Shown: piece by piece, positions 24,503-38,000 of the stretch
Numbering within the stretch: position 1 is the first letter of the stretch
Layout: each line of letters starts with the position of its first letter
DNA from: Solen grandis
Taxonomy: Eukaryota > Mollusca > Bivalvia > Adapedonta > Solenidae
Assembly (NCBI GenBank): GCA_021229015.1
Contig: CM037778.1
Span: 16,127,214-16,191,213 of the forward strand
DNA: 64,000 nt
Reading direction: 5' to 3'
Notes under the pieces: generated by a model
Database searches by the model: none
Seen by the model: only the letters and a program-made list of their open reading frames with translations
Told to the model about the DNA's origin: nothing
Made by a program: the position numbers and the translations under genes

Positions 24503-27500
24503 CAAGACAAGCTCGGGGATAGATTAGATCCTAACTGGACCAGGATGATCCCAAAGATGTCCGCTATTCACTGATAAACGATATTTAGCCGACAATTATA
24601 GCATCATGTGCATTTCGAATGTCGCAATTACAATTTTATACTAATCTCTTATGACGTACTTTGGTTTTTACCTTAGAAGGTGATGACAAAATCTAGCCCT
24701 AGCGTGGTTTGAGCCTTCAACTTTGTATCCTTAGCCATGTACGTGGAATTTTGTTACTTAATATATACGCACTGTATATGTTTGAAATACATGAATGTAC
24801 CTTTCATAAAATTATGATGCAAAATTCTACGCTTGTTGCTAGTTCAGGATTTCTTGAATGTCATCTTAAATAATCAATATTTTACTGAAAATTAGAGGAA
24901 CACCTACAGCTCAAAATTAGAATGGTTTCTAGGCAACGAATCACAATTTTCGCTAATGAAGTCATTTGCCAACTTTTGTTTCCACACGAAGCATGCATAT
25001 GAAACTAAATTACTACACAAAAATATGCTCTTTATTATGGGCTAGCTTTTCTTGTGGATAGTGGGCACATTAATGTGATATTTATTGATCACTTGATTAT
25101 TTGTTTGTTCTTTGTCTCAAAAATAAAACAAAATACTTTATTTCTTATTATATTTATTAACCCGTATAAACTAAGCAAAACTATATATAGACAAATAGTG
25201 ATATGTATAGATTGGGTGATGTGAAAGAAAAGGTACACGTAGAATTCTGCAAATATTTTCTAGGAGTCAGAACAACTGTAAATTCAGGAATGTGTTCGAC
25301 TTCTACTATGTAGTGTTTACTACTCAAAATGTATTAAATACTGGTCAGAACTATTGGAAATACCAAACAATAGATTTCCATATAATTGCTATGAATTGTT
25401 GAAATCTAATGATTAAACAGGAATACGAACATAGGCAACATACTTTCTGTATACGCATAAGCGACAGTACGACTCAAACATGGCACAACGATATAAATAC
25501 GTCCTTACGTTGTGATGCATGACATTTTTAATCATTGTTAGAACCTGAATAATACCTAGAAATTGATATACCTTTTAAGATTACGAAGACACTCGCACGC
25601 TTTAGATGTTCAAACATCAGAATATATCTAGGGAAGATAAAATAGGTTCGCGTTGTTTTACCAATGTAACTGAGGATGAATTATTTTCGAATGTTTCGAA
25701 AATGCGAAAATTAGAACAAGTTATATCTTCATTTTGCACGATAATTAGAGACACCATCCATATTTCATTTTATAATTTATCTGAGAATGACAATGATAAC
25801 ACAGTTAAAGGCTAGCCATATTCATGTATGTATCAAGGTTGAAATTGCAATTGAAAAGGGGCGGTACAGTGGCAAAACTACTACATGTTTTTGTATCTTC
25901 GTATGTTGTGTTATCGACTGGAGGTTTTTATGTGCAACAAATATATATAATTGAATTGAATCAAATACAAACAAAATGTACATAATATATACCGCCGAAT
26001 ACCATGCCTAATCGAAGACATACACGTATCCGTGGATTCCATATCCCCAGTCGATTCCTGAATTACAGATACTTTACAGTATGTATTCGCATAATGACAA
26101 TTTAATTGATTTTACCACTCCTTATCTCTGTGTGTGATTAATTTAGAATCTAATCCTTTATTTTCATTTTTGAATCAAAATTAGATTTGAATTTTTTTCT
26201 CATTTTGAGTCGAATTTGCAGTGTTTTATGCTTACAATTCACATTCACTTAGGACAAATCTCTGGTAATAAATACGCTTCGTGTTTAATTTCTATCACAA
26301 ACAAGTCCATAATTCAACATAAAGCTTTTTAAGATTGCATGTGGCAATATCGCATAGTGACAAACCACTTTATTTTATTCAAATCTCATTGCCAGTTAAT
26401 CATATAAGGCAATTGATTGGGGCATAATGGGTGACAACAATCACACTCTTGCACGAATTATAAATTACCCAATGGAGATGTTACAAAATTTTATAAGCAA
26501 TTAGACGTGTACTTACAGTAAGAAGCCTACTCGAACATGTCTTGGTTCTCAAGAGCTTCAGTTTCAAAATAAAGCACATTGTTACTTAAGCAAAGATTTT
26601 CCTTCCCCTAGATTGTGTAAATATCAGCATATTATTTATATCAGGAATCATACTGTTTGCACATGTCAAGCGTGTTTGATGTGATGGATGATTAATGATA
26701 TTAAACTTAAGTTGTTTTTTTTCTGATGACACGATTTATTCCTTACTGAAAATGAATTAATGTAGGTGATTTCCTTTAAATTGATGAAAATCGCAAAATA
26801 ATTCTATGGATAGGCTTCATATTCAGCACGAAAGAATAATTTAAGTAAGATGAAAATATATTCCGGAGAATACAAATCTGGTTGTATCATTTCATTTAAA
26901 ATGTCCAATTCAATTTATGTTTTCAGTTTTTCAATACAAAATTTCTAAAACAGGCTCTTATTTTAGATGTATAGAATACCTTGCGAATTTTCTCTTATAT
27001 TTTCTCTAACTCAGGTGCATTCATCGACAGTTTTACGAAAATTCATAATATGTCAATGAAAGTATACGTAAATAAAAATAGTCTCATGTACTTTCAGTAG
27101 TCAATATATGGAAACCGATACTATAATCTAGACAGGAAGAAAGCTCTGGTACTTCTTTAGGGCCATACAAATGATCTTGAAATGTCCATATTCAGGAGTT
27201 AATTAACACGGGTTAGTGATAAATAGGCATATATTCAGATATTCATGCAATAGATGAATTGATTATGTCATTGCCATTCGAAAAAATCACACATTTTATT
27301 TTTAAGGCCATTTAAAATCTTACTGATATCTTTTTTGCCAAATGCAGATCAGTTGATACAATACTGATATGATTGCTTTAAATTTTACCAAATGATATTT
27401 CATGTTGCAAATGAAAAATGACAAGTATGGTGTAGATCATTTAAAAGCTCCTATGATGTATAATATATACTGTTATTGAGCATAAATGTTTAAAACATGG

Positions 27501-28228
27501 CTGACTAAAGAAATATTGTTATCTTGTTGAAAACAGTCCTTATCCCCAGGAGAAATCTAAAGTCACTCTCTTAAATTCAATGGATTTAAAAAAAGAAAAG
27601 AACTTTGCCCGAAATGGCGTCTTCATTTTGCAATAATACTACATTTTTTATATGAGAGTTGATTTAATTAAATTGCTTACAGACTCTAAGATTTCCTTTG
27701 GGACGAGAAGAACTGAAACATTTGGGCCAATGCCACAGGAGGTTTGTACATCGAACGCTGAGTAATGCCATTGGACTGCAAACATATTCTATGACCTGTT
27801 AGGTCGTTTATTTGCTAAATTGTAGAAAACCAAGACAACAATTTTGGATTATTTTTCGTTGAATTACAAAATAAAAAGAATAAATCCTCGCACTCCAGAC
27901 ACTTGTCTTGTTTGTTTGTTTCCCGTTTTATATATCGTGACCCTGGTATATAACGTCAAAGCAAACTATTTTTACCATTTCCGTAAAGAATAAATCTTGG
28001 AAATTGTTGTGTATAAACATGAACAATGATTTATGATTTTTAGCGTCCCTTGGTTTGGTTAAAATTTTATTTTACGCTATATATGCGTGCAATTTCATTT
28101 GCCTTCTCATTCTGACTGGTTGGGAGCTAGATATATGAAACAACAGTTACACCGTTCTCATTTTCTGCCCGTATTTAATTAGAAAATACATTCCCTCCCA
28201 GCTAGCTTGCGGTATGTCGATGTTTCTA

Positions 28229-28349
28229 TCAAGCGTGCGTCCAGTATACCAAACCGTATTCAACCGGTCGCTTCAGACAATGAAAAAGTTTCATAGCTGA
28301 CTGTAAGCTACAGATGCATACGGTATGGTATACTGAATGCACGCTTGGA
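28229..28349. mobile_element. CAAGCGTGCG-type MITE, unit 3 copy
   Basis: Left terminus 'tcaagcgtgcgtccagtata' and right terminus 'tatactgaatgcacgcttgg' form terminal inverted repeats of about 27 bp (outer half ccaagcgtgc, inner half agtataccaaaccg). At 121 bp it is an internally shorter version of the copy at 45471-45653. Right flanks of the two copies match ('cttctgtgaactctaagt' and 'cttctgtgcactctaagt'). Confidence 0.85.
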
Positions 28350-28637
28350 AGCTTCTGTGAACTCTAAGTCTTCTTTACCAGTAAATAACATGCCGTCACG
28401 ATAAAACTGAACTAATGTCGCAGTAACAATTAACTCCTGCCTAACAACAGCTTGAGACTACGGAGTTATAGTCTCAACGGTCTTTGGGCTGGACCAGTAC
28501 TCTGCGCCTGTGAAGATCATGACAGATTCTTGCCTCATCCATTGTGGTTTGAACCCACAATGTTCGCACCCTTAGTAATGCATGCTACCTTTAAACCACG
28601 TCAAAATTGGTTACTTACATATGCAGAATATATGATT

Positions 28638-28889
28638 GGGTGCCTGGATAGCGTAGTGGTAATGCGCTTCGCTTCTCATCAATGCGTCCCTGGTTCGATT
28701 CCTGGTCACGTACGTGAGAGGGTACAGTAGTCGCCCGCCCAGGCACGTGGGTTTTCTCCGGGCTTTCCGGTTGCCTCCCACAATAACGACCACATACGCC
28801 GCCACCAGAGCCATCGAGAGTGATTAATATAAGATGTGAGAGATTTTGTTTCGTAATCAATGTAGAATAAATAAAGTTTTAACTTTTTA
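28638..28889 (+). mobile_element. Full-length tRNA-headed SINE with empty site in a paralogue
   Basis: The head has a tRNA-like A box ('tagcgtagtggtaatgcgc') and B box ('ggttcgattcctgg'). The central domain contains 'gtgggttttctccgggcttt' and 'ccggttgcctcccaca', a core I recognise from many marine-invertebrate SINEs. The tail has 'agaataaataaagttttaa'. The flanks repeat ATGATT (28632-28637 and 28890-28895). Unit 7/8 has the uninterrupted site 'attatatgatttaagaatg' at about 46115. Minus-strand ORFs here are not genes. Confidence 0.92.
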
Positions 28890-30204
28890 ATGATTTAAGA
28901 ATGTAAACTTGACAACATGGACACAAAGGACAATGCGTCATTTCTTCTTGGATGTCATATTGAATAATCAATAGTTTGCTTAAAATCAAGGGAACACCTA
29001 CGGTTCCTAATTGGAATAGTTTCTATGTAACAGATAACAATTTTCGCTAATGAAGGCATCAACTTCAACATGATGCATGCAATCTGCTTTAATATGGGTT
29101 AGCTTTTCTATTGGACAACAGCTTGTATATTTGTTTGATCTTGGTCACCAGCATATTTCGCAATTTTGTGCCTTTTCTTGAAGAAAGCCAAAGGCCATTT
29201 AATTTAGACAATGAAACAAAAGCTATACTTTTGTAAAATCACTAATTCTAAGGACGAGGGAACGAATTTTCCTAAAGAAAATGTTTTGTTAGTAGATCCC
29301 CCACACGTTTTCTCAGGCACTAGTCCATTAAAATAACTATGAACGAAATTGAATTAATAACAAGTTCAAAGAAAAACTTACATAAAGGAAAGCCCTTTCT
29401 TTCACCTGAATGTTTGTTTTTGACAATATTCACTCGTTCGGTCGACAACTCTGTTAGACAATAGTTAATTGAACCATTTTTCTTCATTGTAAACCGATTT
29501 CTATAACCTTCTTTTTCTCTAATGAGACTCAAATAATAATTTTCTTTCAAAATGTGACATTTGTTATGCACAGATTATAAATTCCATTTTCAGTTTGACT
29601 CTACTACTCGAATGTGATATGCAGGATTAGATTCAATGTCTGGTTTGCGATCATTTTGCAAAAAGCTTTTGCAAAACAGTTTTGAAAATGTCCTTCGTTT
29701 TGATATTATACTATAAACAATCGTGTTTTATAAATTTAAATCAGCTTTAGTTTAAATGCAAATCTATTCCACCATGACAAAATACTTTTATGTAATCATT
29801 TTTCATTATCACATAATCATATGAGGCTCTTGAATGATTCGAAATAGAAATGTTGGAGACGATAATTGCACACTTGCATGCATTTCAAGTACTTTAGTGG
29901 AGAAGTAGCAACATTTTAGTCGCAATAATGTAAGAGAATAGCCTCAAATAACGAGTTACAATGATAATACAAACCTGGAAACAAACATATGAAAGTCAAA
30001 TTGTCTGACTACACTTGGGAAATACTCAAGTCCTTAAATAGACTTACTCGCCAACTTCTGTTTCTCCAGTGAGACTTCCTAGAAAATATTCATAATGCAG
30101 AGATATGCTCGTGGGTATAACCTCATTTAAACAAACGATTTGAGTGGTAGATATGTCAAATTACATTTAAATCAACATTTAAGTTCGTATAATTTGTATA
30201 TTAT

Positions 30205-30335
30205 GCAATTTCGCGGGTGACATTAATGCTGTAGTAAACGTGAAATAGTAAATTTTCGTGGAGATATTTGTCCATACAAAACTTTCCTGGAGTCAAGAAG
30301 ATAATATTCGACGAAAATTAATCGTTAAGTATCAT
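30205..30335. mobile_element. Short 'ttttcgtgg' MITE-like segment, unit 4 copy
   Basis: 'aaattttcgtggagatattt' is followed about 60 bp later by 'attcgacgaaaattaatc' and 'atacggtagt', giving inverted TTTTCGT/ACGAAAA ends. The same structure occurs at 39832-39955 in unit 6, so insertion predates that duplication. Confidence 0.55.
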
Positions 30336-31599
30336 ACGGTAGTCAAGGAATTTACCTCTGATTAAATGTCCACACTACTTTAATACCAAAGAAACAGATG
30401 TGCACGATGAAAATTCGTTCCCTATACGATTAATGTTTAGGGCTCGGTTTTTTGTTATATTCAAAATCAAACAATTTTCTACGGATATCTTATGCTTAAG
30501 TGCGTTTAGACTTCATCGACATCGACATACCGGTTTTAAGGATACATATGTTCTTTCCAATTTAAAACTGTTTTGTTAGTATGAACACCCCGGAACACAT
30601 CGCCAGTTTCTTCGAAATATATATTTGGTATGTTCGAGGATTTCCGTGTTGTTACAGTTGTTTTGTTCATATATTGGATTCGAAAGGTTAAGTGCAGTTA
30701 CATCTCATTTCCAATGAAATCGTTTTATAAGCTCTTCCTAATAAAGTATGCAATCTCTTGTCTAAGCCTAATGCAATGAACGAATAATGTAAACAATTTC
30801 ATATTTTAACTGATAATTAAAGGGTTTTGGTTTCGAACAAAGATAAGTCATAAACAACATTACATCTAAGTATCTGTAGATAAAGCTTAAAAATAGTTTG
30901 TATTTCAAAAGAGTCGAGTATGTCTAGGTTCTCCGGGATAACTTCCAAAAGCGCCATTTTCGAAATGAAGATTGTGGTTATTTTGGCAGAGAATTCCAGT
31001 CCCAGAGGTTGTGTTAATATCAACACAGATATCACGGACCGTTCTGTTCATTCTGTTTGCACGTGTCAAACTTTCTCAAAATGAAATATGAGTAATGATA
31101 TCTTATTTAAAGCACAGTGTTGACACGAATGATTCCTAGCAAAAATACATTAGTTGTTTCGTAAAATGAATTTATGTCGGATAGAGAATTTCCTATAAAA
31201 TGATGAAATTCAGGAAACGTTTCTCTGACAGCCTTTGTATTGAACAACAAATAAAATGAAAATAACATCGCTGAGAATACTAAAGTCTTATTCAATCGTT
31301 TCATTTAAACATCAAATTACATTTATGTTTATGTATTCTGCATTTCAATGCAAATATTTTAATATCGGTTCTTATTTTGGAAGAGTAGAATGCCTTGTGA
31401 CAATCCATTACATTTTCCCTGAAGCGGATGCATTCATTGTCAGTTATACGAAATAACACAAAACGGAACTCCATATATGTACACGAATGTATACGTAAAT
31501 TATTAAAGCCGCCTGGACCTGCATTATTCAAGATATAAGAAGGATTGCGATTTGTCTAGACAGGAACATAGCTCTGATGCCGCCTAAGACCTTACTATG

Positions 31600-31750
31600 T
31601 TCGTATTCACAACTTCGTAGCAGTCCAACTCCCACCATACCTTTAGCGCCCTCTTGAAGCAAGTAGACCTCTTCACCCGCTCCAAAAGTTACGCATCACC
31701 CATGACTGCAATGCTGCTGAATTGTGACCTCTTTCGGGCAACAGTCGCCA
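31600..31750 (+). mobile_element. Non-LTR retrotransposon C-terminal fragment, unit 4 copy
   Basis: Matches the longer copy at 41425-41640 from 'ttcgtattcacaacttcgta' to 'tgctgaattgtgacc', but lacks 67 bp flanked in the longer copy by ACTGC repeats. It is too short and broken to code. Confidence 0.6.
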
Positions 31751-32504
31751 CAATCAAACACTAGTTATGTGAATCGAAGTATTATTCCGACTTTTAGGAT
31801 AACTAATATGCAAGTATCACATATTTGTTCTTTACTGGACCACACTTATGTTTAGCTAGATTTTTGTTTCTTCTCTTACTCTCGGACGCACAAAAAGCCA
31901 ATAAAATAATGTGAAATGTGTCGACAGAAAACAACATAGAAATATGTATATGGATAGATAGATTCAGTTAGCAAGTATTAATTTTTAAATATGCATATAA
32001 CCAGATTTTCAGGTAACAACAAACTGATATTTGAAGTGTTAATATCAAAAACTCAAGCTGATATTTCTATTTTCATATCATTTGAAATACGTACTGGTAT
32101 TTTTGCAAAATTTGTAGTAATATTATATTTTTTAATGTATAAAATTTTAATTTTTTAAGATGTAGTTTTATTATAGTTGTTGACACATGAATGTCTAAAA
32201 ATAATGACTGGCGTAAAAAAAAAAAATAAATATAAAAATGCATCTCTTTGAAAGCCGGTCATTTTCTCTGGAGAAATCTAAGATCATGTGTTTAAATTAT
32301 GTGTTATTATAAAATACAGATAAGAATTATGCAGAAAAGGCATCTTCAATAAAAAATAATGTCAAATTTTTATGCGAGGGATGATTTTAATTGAATTGCT
32401 GATAGTCTTTGAGATTTCTGTGGGACGAACTAAAACATATGAGTTAAATGCCACAAGAAGCTTATACGTCAGACTAGGAGATGCTCTTTTTCGCTCAATT
32501 TAAT

Positions 32505-32720
32505 AAACAGATGTCGTTTTTCGTTGGATTATAAAAAATAAATGTATGTAATTCGTTTAATTTAAAAATAGGAAATATTTTTTTTGTCGAATTACGGAAT
32601 ATCAAAACTAAGGAAAAATGCCGATTTAATTTTTTGCGATGTCTAAATTATAAGAACCAAAAATTATAAATATATGCATTTGTTTGTTGAATTACAGGAA
32701 ATCATGGCTAAGATTTTCTT
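32505..32720. repeat. Degenerate ~45-bp minisatellite, unit 4 copy
   Basis: Repeats of 'tttttcgttggattat' followed by A-rich spacers (with gttgaattacaggaaatca near the right end). Matching arrays sit at 42235-42370 (unit 6) and 47995-48190 (unit 8), always just right of the core. Confidence 0.7.
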
Positions 32721-33420
32721 TCCAGGCAATCGCTATCTATCTATCGCTATCTATGTTCGTTTTCTGAAAATATATTTTTGCGAAAACAACGTGGCTCTGA
32801 AAAACAATGTTCTAAATTGAATACACTGGTGTCTCAAAACGTGCTGTTACTATTCATTAAAAACAACAACAGAAAAACAACAACAACAACAACAACAAAA
32901 AAAAACAATGCACTATTTGTACAAAATCGTAACACTCGTTGGAATCGGTACAAGATGAAAAATGTATTTACTTTTGAAATATCTGCAGCCATGCTCACTG
33001 GCTTTTTCTGAGTTCCAAGATTAAAAAAAAAAAAAAAGAGTGTAATACGAGCCTGCATTTAAAAACGTGTTACGTTGTTCATAACAGTAACATAAATGTA
33101 TAGTGATCTGTTTGGGCAGTCTTGTGTATCTCATAACAGTTTGCAAATTGGAAAACAATTGTATGTCTGGTTTTAATGATTCATAGACATTGAAAAACTG
33201 TTTAAAATGTCTATGTAGTAAGAGCGATGCACATACTGACGGATAATAGAAATTAACTTGATCACTATAATGAGACACAGGTCTAATGTTCGAAAACATA
33301 AACGTGCTGATTATAAGCAGAGGAGGAAAAAGGGGAAGTGCCTTGACCCAGGAGAACGTCAGAAACATGCTAATAAAACACAAAAATCCTATGAACACTA
33401 CAATATATGTTAAAAATTAA

Positions 33421-33870
33421 CTAAATGTGCACAATTTCGTTGGGCCAATAATTTAGATTCTGTCTAAGACAAGTCAACACATAACTTGCGGATCTACAAA
33501 AGCTATCGCGAGAAAGTGTATGTAATTTTCGAAAGTATTGCCTTAGTACTGGTATATGCTCCTTCATGACAAAGCTCCTGCTCATAATTCTAATAAGATC
33601 GTTAACTTTCTGGATATGGAGATGGCGAAATTGCTTCCACATCCGCAATTATCTTCTAATCTATATTCAATGCGATTTCTTGTTTTCATTGTCTCAAGAA
33701 AATAATGTGCAGGTGAAAGTGCATCGGTGCTCTAAGCATTTTCAAGGGTAGACTCATCTGGCACATTTGGACATCGGATTATGCGCTTTCTGTATAGAGA
33801 CGAAACAACTGGAAAATTTCAGATTAAATGTTTCGTTCCAGCTGCGTGTGTCCGGTGCTTTTAAAGCACC
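33421..33870 (+). mobile_element. Dead mariner transposase fragment, copy 1
   Basis: Translating near 33555-33720 gives a recognisable mariner catalytic region: LLHDKAPAHNS (HDNAPAH-type motif, Asp codon 33567-33569), then LLPHPQLSSNL where active mariners have LPHPPYSPDL. The residue at the third acidic position (34 residues after the HD aspartate) is Arg, and a stop and frameshift follow near VSRK. Only the C-terminal half is recognisable. The block repeats at 50800-51290 with the same substitutions. Confidence 0.78.
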
Positions 33871-33989
33871 TTAGTTGTTAATTGTTTTTTGTTTCAAATA
33901 CAAGACAAATAAACTATGACAAAACTGTGTATAATTAACCTACTTTCTTTATCCCCGGCCACGACAAAATATGTGAGAGTAATTATGAA

Positions 33990-34085
33990 TTTAAAAAAGA
34001 AAATAATTGTCTGAGCTGTGGATTCGAACCAGTCACATCGTGATTACAAGACCATTGCAATTACTACTTAACCACACGGACTTAT
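33990..34085 (-). mobile_element. tRNA-like SINE head, minus strand
   Basis: On the minus strand: 'gtccgtgtggttaagtagt' (A-box-like) and 'actggttcgaatccaca' (B box), about 45 bp apart, in the order expected for a tRNA-derived head. The paralogous copy near 52005-52045 keeps only the 'cacacggactta' end. A functional tRNA is unlikely because the acceptor stem does not pair well. Confidence 0.5.
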
Positions 34086-34970
34086 TTGAAGTATAAAACA
34101 TTGAAAACCATACAAGCATTAAAAAAATGTTTGGATCATAATAATTTATGGAAACTACCGAATAACATCACGGAGATTAATCAGTCTCAGGTCAATATTG
34201 CCATACAATAAACTTATGTTTTATATTTTTGTTGAAATCAATGCATCTGCTATACTCATACGTGTCATACGTGTACTCATATGTCCATCATTTTATCTAA
34301 AATCTTTTGCAATTTATGCTGGATAATACACAGTCAGTTACAAGTGTGCAACATGCCGTATTTTACGGAAGAGATCGCCTGTCTCTGTCGAATTTACATT
34401 ACTATGTAAATAAAAATGCGATCAAACGAAAAATGATAGAAAGAGATATGCTATATAACGGACAGTTCTTTAAGTTCCCTAAGCAATTTAAAGTTAATTA
34501 TGGACGCTTTCGAACGAATCATCAGTTAGAGTTTTCACATAATCCAAGTAACAAGCGTCGTTCCATCATTTTGGCCATTGTTAGCCCCTGAGTTCGTTAC
34601 TTGAAAATGAAATGATCAAATGAATTTTGATACACGACCCAAAGTGTTTAAGTGTTAAATTTCATAACGATGACTTGGCGATTGCGAGGATATTAATTGT
34701 CGAGAATGTACGATTTTCCCTATGAAATTCAACCTCATCGAAATTTCTGCATGACATTGAATTGCTTTTTTATTGTTAGGCAGGAAATCAGATTGATTTT
34801 GTATAATTCAACAAACGTAATATTGACCCAGAAACCGTTATTGCAATATCTTCGTTTTAAAAAAGAAAGTTCCAGTAACATTTTGAGTTTGTCGGATAAT
34901 ACCGTTATCATTCATTATATAGAAAACGATCACGACAATAGCGAAATAGGACATTGAAAACTCTCATCGA
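34086..34970 (+). repeat. Duplicated block right of the mariner fragment, copy 1
   Basis: 'aaccatacaagcattaaaaa', 'cagtctcaggtcaatattgc' and 'aaatcaatgcatctgctata' recur at 52060-52215, and 'gaatgtacgattttccct' and 'attcaacctcatcgaaa' recur at 55390-55430. ORFs in the two copies do not correspond, so this is non-coding. Confidence 0.75.
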
Positions 34971-35509
34971 CACATATATGTATAGGTAAACCAAAAAGTA
35001 ATCGTGCCTAAATGCATTAGATCAATAAAACGGAAATGCGAACGAAATATTGGAGGGCGCCGTGGTCCATTGGTAACATATCCTACTGTGGATCTGAAGG
35101 TTTTGTACAATCCACGGTTTGTCAAGGATTTTTCATGACCTCCCGAGACTCAAAATACTCGTCCAACCCAGAACCGTCGATAGGGATAAGTAAAACCTTG
35201 CTCCAAAATCGACGTAAAATTAAAAAAAAATAGGTTTTGGATTTGTCCAGTGCCTTTTCGTACCATCGCGAATGGTTTATGTTACATGTACTAATATTTT
35301 GCATTTTTTATTTTCACTTAATTTACTCAAAAATTTTACACAGAACATCAGAAAGAAATATTTAACAAGCAATGTCATTATATATATCCGTGACTAATTA
35401 CTTGTACAACCATCATTAATACTCTTACCAGAATCTGTATAATTTCATCCACGTTACTGAAAGCCCACGGCCCCAACATACCAAAACCAATAATACTTGG
35501 CAACAGGGC

Positions 35510-35660
35510 ATAAGGGTAGTTCCCGGACTGATCAACCCGATACCAAGAAGAAATGGCTCGGTGTCATTATCGATTAGGCTTCTTTGAGACGAATTCCAAA
35601 AATAACTAAAATACTGTCGAAAGTATAGTCGTGGAAAGTAAAACCCAAGAAGACAATTTA
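35510..35660 (+). mobile_element. Diverged SINE copy
   Basis: 'cccggactgatcaacccgat' through 'gctcggtgtcattatcg' to 'gtcgtggaaagtaaaaccc' follows the same order as the SINE at 3820-3979 with heavy divergence. It has no tRNA head. Confidence 0.45.
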
Positions 35661-36129
35661 GATTTCAAGCCTTCACTAGTGCCGTATTTCTGTATATGTT
35701 GATTGGTCGCAGGGGACTCTATTTTCAGAGAATAATTGCACGTGCTCGTACCATAAACAAACCAAAAGGAAGTCAAATCATAACGTATGTGTTATTTTGC
35801 TGGACATTTCTCGTGCTAACCGGGAAAAATACGGGATAATAAATTTAAATCAAGTGAAGGAGATATGTGATCATTTTCTTTATGCACTGTATAGGAGCAC
35901 TATATGAAATCGCTGAATGGCCGCTTTAATTGTGTAGGAAAATTATGTCACTTTTATACTGTTGTACAGTAAGCGCCATCTTGAATAATGGTCGGCTTTT
36001 TAAAGAAGTTAACCTTGAAGCGCTTTCATATGAAAGCATAAAAAAAAAAAAAAGAAAAAAAAAAAGGTAAGACAAAACTATATTCGAATTTTCCATATTC
36101 AATAAGCGAAACATCGATCGATATAATTC

Positions 36130-38000
36130 AAACTAGCAGTTTGATTTACTTGGACAGAGCTCAAGAAGCCAGTATTTCAAGCTCTAGCAACGAAACTGTA
36201 TTTGTTCTGATGATACGATTTGAAAATGAATCAATTAGAGACACTTCAATTATGTAAACTGGATAGTAATCCTGTAGGTGATATCCTATTAATTAAATAA
36301 GAAGAAAATACATTGCGGAAAACACAAATCCGATTTTATTATTTCGTTTATTATTAAAATGTAAAATTCAATTTATGTTTTCATTTTTTCATTACAACAT
36401 TTCTAAAACGGTTAATTGTTTTAGATGTATAGAATACCTTTAGATGTTTTAGATGTATAGAATTGACTTCAGATGTCAGCGAAAGTATACGCAAATTATT
36501 AAAGTATCTAGTACTTTTAGTAGTCAATATATAGAAACCAATACCACACTGTCTAGTCAGGAACAAATCTCTGGCACATCATTGGGCCATACAAATGATC
36601 TTGAAATGTCAGTATTCATAAGCTATTTTACACAGGTTATCAATAAATAGGCATATATTCAGATATTCATGCACGAGATGTATTCATTACATCATTGCCA
36701 ATTTTATATTTTTTTCAGGCCAATAAACGACGTACTGATATCATTATCGCCAAATGCATAGTTGATACTATATTGATAAAACTGTTGAACAATCTACCAA
36801 ATGATTTAAAAACGTATTAGTATTATCATCGAGTCGAAATTACAAATATGTGTAAATCATTTAAAAGCTCCTAAGACGTATTATATCAATTTTTTTGACG
36901 CATTAAAAATTCTAAAACATGGCTGATTTTAAGAATCTTCTCGTTGAAAACAGTTCATATCCCCGAGAGAAATCTAATGTCACTCTCATAAAATCCATGG
37001 AATTAAAAAAGAAGATTTTTGCTCGAAATGGCACCTTCATTTTGCAATTATACTACATTTTTTATGTGATCAATGATTTAATGAAATTGCTGACAGACTT
37101 TAAGATTGCCTTTGAGACGAGAAGAACTGAAACATTGGAATCAATGCCACAGGATAATTGTACATCGAACGCTGCAAGACTGCAACTGGACTGCAAACAT
37201 ATTCCCTAGTTTGTTTTGTCGCTTATTTACTCAATTATAGAAAACAAAGACAACAAATTTTCAATTTATTTTCGTTGAATTACAAAATGAAAAGAAAAAA
37301 ATCCTCGCACCCAAGACACTTGTTTTTATGTTACCTTCCTGTTTTGTACATCGTAACCCTGATATATAATGTCAAAACATTAGCAAACTACTTTTCCAAT
37401 TACAGTAAAGAATTAAGCTTTGTATAAACATGCACAATGCAGTCTGATTTCTGATTATTTAGAGTCCTTGTTTTGGTTTAAAGTTAATTTTACGCTTTAT
37501 ATATGTGCATTTTTTTTTTTCATTTCCTTTTTCATTCTGGCCGGTTTGCAGCAATAGTTACACCCTTATCATTTATTCTCCCGTACTTAATTGACCAATA
37601 CAAATATTTGTGCAACATTTCCTTTTTTGTTGAAATTAAGAGTGCGAAGTCCTAGATATTTGAATTGTTTAAAGAAAAGCTAGTTTGAAAAAAAGTCGTT
37701 GTGTCTACCAAGCGTGCGTTCTGTATGCCAAACCGTATTCAACCGGTTGCTAAGAGGTCTTAGGACCATATACCATGCTGCTCACGTGCAGCTTCCCGTA
37801 TAGCGGGTTATTACTGTGGTAATTTTTTTCTCCTATTCTGCGGATGAACACAAATCCGTGGAAATAAAACCGTGGAAATTAACTAACAGTAGAAAAATAT
37901 TTGCAGGATAAAACTGTTTAGATACCTTTAGATTACTTGATAGTGATGTACATGAAATACGCTGTGACGGTATTGCTATCATCAACAAGAGTCTGTTATC
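36130..38000 (+). repeat. Array unit 5 (partial)
   Basis: Matches unit 3 from about 26820 onward: 'aaaacggttaattgttttag', 'ccatacaaatgatcttgaaa' (about 36590), the core (about 37020) and the left half of the CAAGCGTGCG MITE (37708). The 5' landmarks are absent. The 96-codon ORF at 36919-37209 lies on the core, but sister copies carry stops and indels there, so I do not treat it as a gene. Confidence 0.7.
37708..37800. mobile_element. CAAGCGTGCG-type MITE, truncated unit 5 copy
   Basis: Left terminus 'ccaagcgtgcgttctgtatg' and internal 'ccatgctgctcacgtgcagc' match the 45471-45653 copy. The right inverted terminus is missing and unrelated sequence follows after about 37800. Confidence 0.75.

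Larger units (their letters stand above)
22836..28637 (+). repeat. Array unit 3
   Basis: Starts with a short GA run, interrupted by an inserted element (about 22862-23442), then 'catcttatgttaatcgtaaa' as in units 1 and 2. It carries the 'gaacacctac' landmark (24898), 'tttgcacatgtca' (26655), the core (about 27605) and the CAAGCGTGCG MITE (28229-28349). Its 26200-28600 part is the closest relative of unit 7. Confidence 0.7.
28890..33420 (+). repeat. Array unit 4
   Basis: Carries the 'gaacacctac' segment (28992), a 'tttgtctgactacactt' segment (about 30001), 'acagatgtgcacgatg' (about 30390), 'tcacggaccgttctgtt' (31033) and a degraded core (about 32335). It ends in a block (about 33000-33400) that matches 48480-48860. 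It pairs most closely with units 6 and 8. Confidence 0.7.

Noticed and set aside
28611..28860. Minus-strand ORFs with a plausible protein look
   Set aside because: They lie entirely on a SINE with a defined target duplication.
32881..32898. CRISPR-like or other regular short repeats (CAA and CA runs)
   Set aside because: They are simple microsatellites without spacers, in a eukaryotic genome.
36919..37209. 96-codon ORF on the unit 5 core
   Set aside because: Homologous positions in units 3, 4, 6, 7 and 8 contain stops and indels in this frame, so no coding constraint is seen.
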